From Desulfogranum japonicum DSM 18378 (GTDB taxonomy: Bacteria > Desulfobacterota > Desulfobulbia > Desulfobulbales > Desulfobulbaceae): a DNA stretch of 64,000 bases. This document shows positions 61,442 to 64,000 of the stretch, piece by piece (positions within the stretch are counted from its first letter, which is position 1; each line of letters begins with the position of its first letter). The notes beneath the pieces were generated by a model. It saw only the letters and a list, made by a program, of their open reading frames with translations, was not told the DNA's origin and made no database searches. Where the stretch lies: positions 1 to 64,000 of the forward strand of contig NZ_AUCV01000003.1 of the NCBI RefSeq assembly GCF_000429945.1, in the 5' to 3' direction. The position numbers were made by a program, and so were the translations under genes.

Positions 61442-64000
61442 GCGGTTTGCTCCTTCTGATGAGCTGGCAGTATCCTTTGGGCAATTCGCCTGGAAATGCA
61501 GGTAACGTCATGTTGAATCATCAGCAGCGAAGGTATCAGAATCAAGGTGATCACCGTAGCAAACATGATGCCGTATCCCAGGGATACCGCTGCAGGGATG
61601 AGAAACTGTGCCTGCATTGAGGTCTCGCCCAGCAAGGGCATTAAGCCGGCAAAGGTGGTTATGGAGGTCAGCAGAACCGCACGTAACCTGTCCCTGCAGG
61701 CCAGGCTGATGAGATCCTGTACCTTTGCGGTTTTTTCAGCATTGGAACGTAGTCCATTAAAACGGGCAACCAGCAGCAGGCTGTCGTTCACTACAACTCC
61801 ACTCAGGGCTATAATGCCATTTAAGGAAAGTATACCCAAAGAAAGGTCATTCATCCAGTGGCCAAGTACTGCACCTACCACCCCAAAAGGAATCGCAGTC
61901 ATGATCATGATTGGCTGGATATACGATTTCAGAGGAATGGCCAGGAGCATGTAGATGAGTAATAGAGCCAGGAAAAACATGTTCAGCATGGAATTTTGTG
62001 TTTCCGCCTGCTGTTCCGCTTCACCTGCAAAATGGATGTCCAGACCGGGAAAGGAGCGCTCCAGTTCCGTTGCAATCTCTGTTTTCAGTTTGGCCACCAG
62101 CTCAGTGGCAGACATCTGCTCTTTATCCACATCTGAAGAGATATACACCGCACGTTTCCCGTCAATACGATTGATGGATTCACGGGTATATCCATACGTT
62201 ATTTTAGCAACTGAGGACAGGGGCAACACGGTGCCGTCTTCTGTTCGAATGTTTGCCTGCAGTACATCTGCCGGGTTTGAACGGTTCTCTTCCGGATAGC
62301 GCACCTTCACGTCAATTTCATCACTATTTCGCTGGAATTGCTGTACCACCTGGCCACTGAAAGCCTGGAGCACCTGGATGGAAAGCATATCTGTGGTTAA
62401 CCCCAGGGCGCGTCCCTGCTGGTTAAGTTCCAGGTGAAGCTGGGGCAGCCCCGGTTCAAGGTTATCCTCGATGCCGCTTACAGCTGGTATGTTCTCCAGA
62501 TAGGTCTTTAATTTCCTTCCCGCAGCTGTCAGTTCGCTGTCATCATCACTTCGCAGTTCCACCTTGAGCGCGCTGACCATTCTGGACGCATTTTGAATGG
62601 AAAGTGTGCGAACCCCTTCGGGAAACCCGGCAAGCTGTTGCCAGTGGCGGGTAAACTGGTTGATGTCATACGGGCTGTCTGCCTTAAGCTCCACAGTGAT
62701 TTTACCTGCCTGGTCTGATTCGGAGAGTAGTTGTAGGTTGGCGATACCTGAGGTCGAATTTCCCTGTCCGAGTTCTTTATCAGTCTGAAATGCCAGTTCT
62801 TCCAGATGATTCAAGGCAGCATGGGTCAGACCATAGGTGGCGTCGTTTTCCATGATCAGTTCTGCGCGGACCGTATCGCCTACAATATCAGGGAAAAAGC
62901 TCAGGCGCACCACTCCTGTAAAAGGCATGGAAATCACCAGTACGAACAGGGCGGAAAACAGTATGGATACCGTATAACGCTGACACAGAGCCAGTTCAAT
63001 AACACGCCGGTATATTTTCTCGTTGAACCACTGCAATGATGCATCCGCCAGACCCTGTACTTTTTGCCATATTCGCATGTAAGGATTGGCGCTGGCCTGT
63101 TGACCTGTATGCAGGTGATTAAGATGTGCAGGCAGAATCAGCTTGGATTCAATCAGAGAGAGAATCAGGCAGATGGCGACGACCATGGCAAACTGGCTGT
63201 ACAGGTGACCAAGGCCTCCACTGGTTTGTGACAGGGCATAAAAGGCCGCCACGGTGGTAAACACGCCAAATAGAGTAGGGATGGCAACCCGCATGGTGCC
63301 TTTGATGGTACTTGCCATCGTATCTCCGTCTCTTCGGCGGATAGTATATACGCTCTCTCCGATTACAACGGCATCATCCACCACAATACCAAGGGCCATG
63401 ATAAAACCAAAGGTGGTGAATTCATTCAGGGTCAGGTTAATGAGTGAGGTGCCCATGAAATAGAGTGTGCCGAAAAAGATAAAAGGCAATCCCATGGCAA
63501 CCCAGAACGCAACGGTCAGGTTAAGAAATACAGCGAGCAGCAGGAACACCAGGGCTATACCGGTAACCGCGTTTTCCACCAGCAAATGCAGGCGCTCCTT
63601 GATCATTTGCGAGCGGTCATACCATGTCGCCAGTTCAATACCTTGAGGCAGTTTACCGGAATAATGCCATTCCTGTACCACTTCCCTTGCCCCGGCGACT
63701 GATTTGGTGATGTCATCCTGGCCTGCGGCTACTACCTGCAAACCAATGGAACTCTCGCCATTAAACCTGGACAGCACTGTGGTATCGTCGTCAAAGGTAT
63801 CTGCAATGGTGGCAACTTCGCCAAGCAGAATCTGACTCCCATCATCCGTGGTGAGCAGCGGGATGGAGGCAAACTGTTCCTTGTAATAGGCCTGCTGGGA
63901 GGATTTCAGTTGCAGGTAGACGTTTTCATTGCGCAGCACTGCGCTCATGGTATCAGAAGATCCGTGGTTGACAGCCTCTTCAACATCAGAAAGAGAGAGT
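61435..64000 (-). CDS. RND-family efflux pump inner-membrane subunit, N-terminus beyond the window
   Basis: At least 855 residues, open to the right edge, so the first ~180 or so are outside. The visible part has the second half of the porter loop (DDTTVLSRFNGESSIGLQVV), helix block 2-6 with FGFIMALGIVVDDAVVIGE (the proton-relay Asp pair) and a second porter domain. It ends in a second membrane block with GVVGAVLGHWMNDLSLGIL and GVVVNDSLLLVARFN. These are features of AcrB/MdtB-like RND exporters of the HAE group. It pairs with a periplasmic adaptor, presumably encoded just to the right, and an outer-membrane factor. Confidence 0.9.
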   Translation of the reverse strand, partial: LSLSDVEEAVNHGSSDTMSAVLRNENVYLQLKSSQQAYYKEQFASIPLLTTDDGSQILLGEVATIADTFDDDTTVLSRFNGESSIGLQVVAAGQDDITKSVAGAREVVQEWHYSGKLPQGIELATWYDRSQMIKERLHLLVENAVTGIALVFLLLAVFLNLTVAFWVAMGLPFIFFGTLYFMGTSLINLTLNEFTTFGFIMALGIVVDDAVVIGESVYTIRRRDGDTMASTIKGTMRVAIPTLFGVFTTVAAFYALSQTSGGLGHLYSQFAMVVAICLILSLIESKLILPAHLNHLHTGQQASANPYMRIWQKVQGLADASLQWFNEKIYRRVIELALCQRYTVSILFSALFVLVISMPFTGVVRLSFFPDIVGDTVRAELIMENDATYGLTHAALNHLEELAFQTDKELGQGNSTSGIANLQLLSESDQAGKITVELKADSPYDINQFTRHWQQLAGFPEGVRTLSIQNASRMVSALKVELRSDDDSELTAAGRKLKTYLENIPAVSGIEDNLEPGLPQLHLELNQQGRALGLTTDMLSIQVLQAFSGQVVQQFQRNSDEIDVKVRYPEENRSNPADVLQANIRTEDGTVLPLSSVAKITYGYTRESINRIDGKRAVYISSDVDKEQMSATELVAKLKTEIATELERSFPGLDIHFAGEAEQQAETQNSMLNMFFLALLLIYMLLAIPLKSYIQPIMIMTAIPFGVVGAVLGHWMNDLSLGILSLNGIIALSGVVVNDSLLLVARFNGLRSNAEKTAKVQDLISLACRDRLRAVLLTSITTFAGLMPLLGETSMQAQFLIPAAVSLGYGIMFATVITLILIPSLLMIQHDVTCISRRIAQRILPAHQKEQTAC

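Noticed and set aside
1-64000. tRNA, rRNA, known riboswitch or complete prophage.
   Set aside because: None was recognised by eye; a tRNA or covariance-model scan could still find small RNAs.

Overview
The window looks like chromosome from an anaerobic, Gram-negative bacterium of the Desulfobacterota (sulfate-reducer-like, Desulfobulbales-like). The evidence is a periplasmic nitrate reductase cluster of Desulfovibrio type (napM-napA-napD-napG-napH), a TRAP transporter for an organic or sugar acid, an archaeal/bacterial-type split leuC/leuD pair, large multi-PAS hybrid kinases and an OMF/RND/MlaA Gram-negative envelope. The lineage is an inference from gene content; no rRNA or tRNA gene was seen.

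Layout. 0-5.2 kb: 3' end of an efflux outer-membrane factor, MlaA, a polysaccharide deacetylase, a cysteine-cluster protein, a frameshifted DUF457 gene, a secreted beta-propeller protein and a cupin. 5.2-11.2 kb: a 1599-residue hybrid kinase and an HD-GYP response regulator in one leftward operon. 12.1-18.0 kb: IorAB-type molybdenum hydroxylase, fused glutathione synthase GshAB, and an SDR. 18.0-21.3 kb: repeat-rich region with two unrecognised genes. 21.3-26.3 kb: leftward nap operon, followed by a decayed tail that resembles an octaheme hydroxylamine-oxidoreductase-like cytochrome. 27.3-34.1 kb: leuC/leuD-like hydro-lyase, cold-shock protein, DEAD-box helicase, a pseudopilin-like protein, HisN-type phosphatase and a secreted FmdE-like protein. 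35.0-43.8 kb: a complete leftward sugar-acid locus. It has a TRAP transporter (DctPQM), gluconate 5-dehydrogenase, L-idonate 5-dehydrogenase, a gluconokinase fused to 6-phosphogluconate dehydrogenase, and a FadR-type GntR regulator. Together these could take idonate/gluconate through 6-phosphogluconate to ribulose 5-phosphate. 44.4-49.0 kb: a DUF457 membrane protein, PHP phosphoesterase, secreted Cache protein, RlaP nucleotidyltransferase and a sodium:solute symporter. 49.0-57.9 kb: a defence-related island in decay. It carries a stop-interrupted IS1-like element, an hsdM fragment, an AlbA/AAA_4 protein, intact hsdR, the AbiE toxin-antitoxin pair and a broken DUF932 gene. 57.9-64.0 kb: a Bcr/CflA exporter and an RND pump with its two-component system.

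The most unusual content lies between genes. At least four families of short (60-170 bp) inverted-repeat elements recur in the intergenic spaces. One (about 166 bp, at 4641 and, inverted, at 45886) has a 22-bp perfect inner hairpin in one copy and a paired, compensatory base change in the other. Three others share GTAACT/AGTTAC-type ends and appear modular. They look like non-autonomous mobile elements or structured RNA modules. The other main points are the kinase-dehydrogenase fusion, the cytochrome remnant behind napH, an orphan PEP-CTERM tail and the IS-truncated restriction system.
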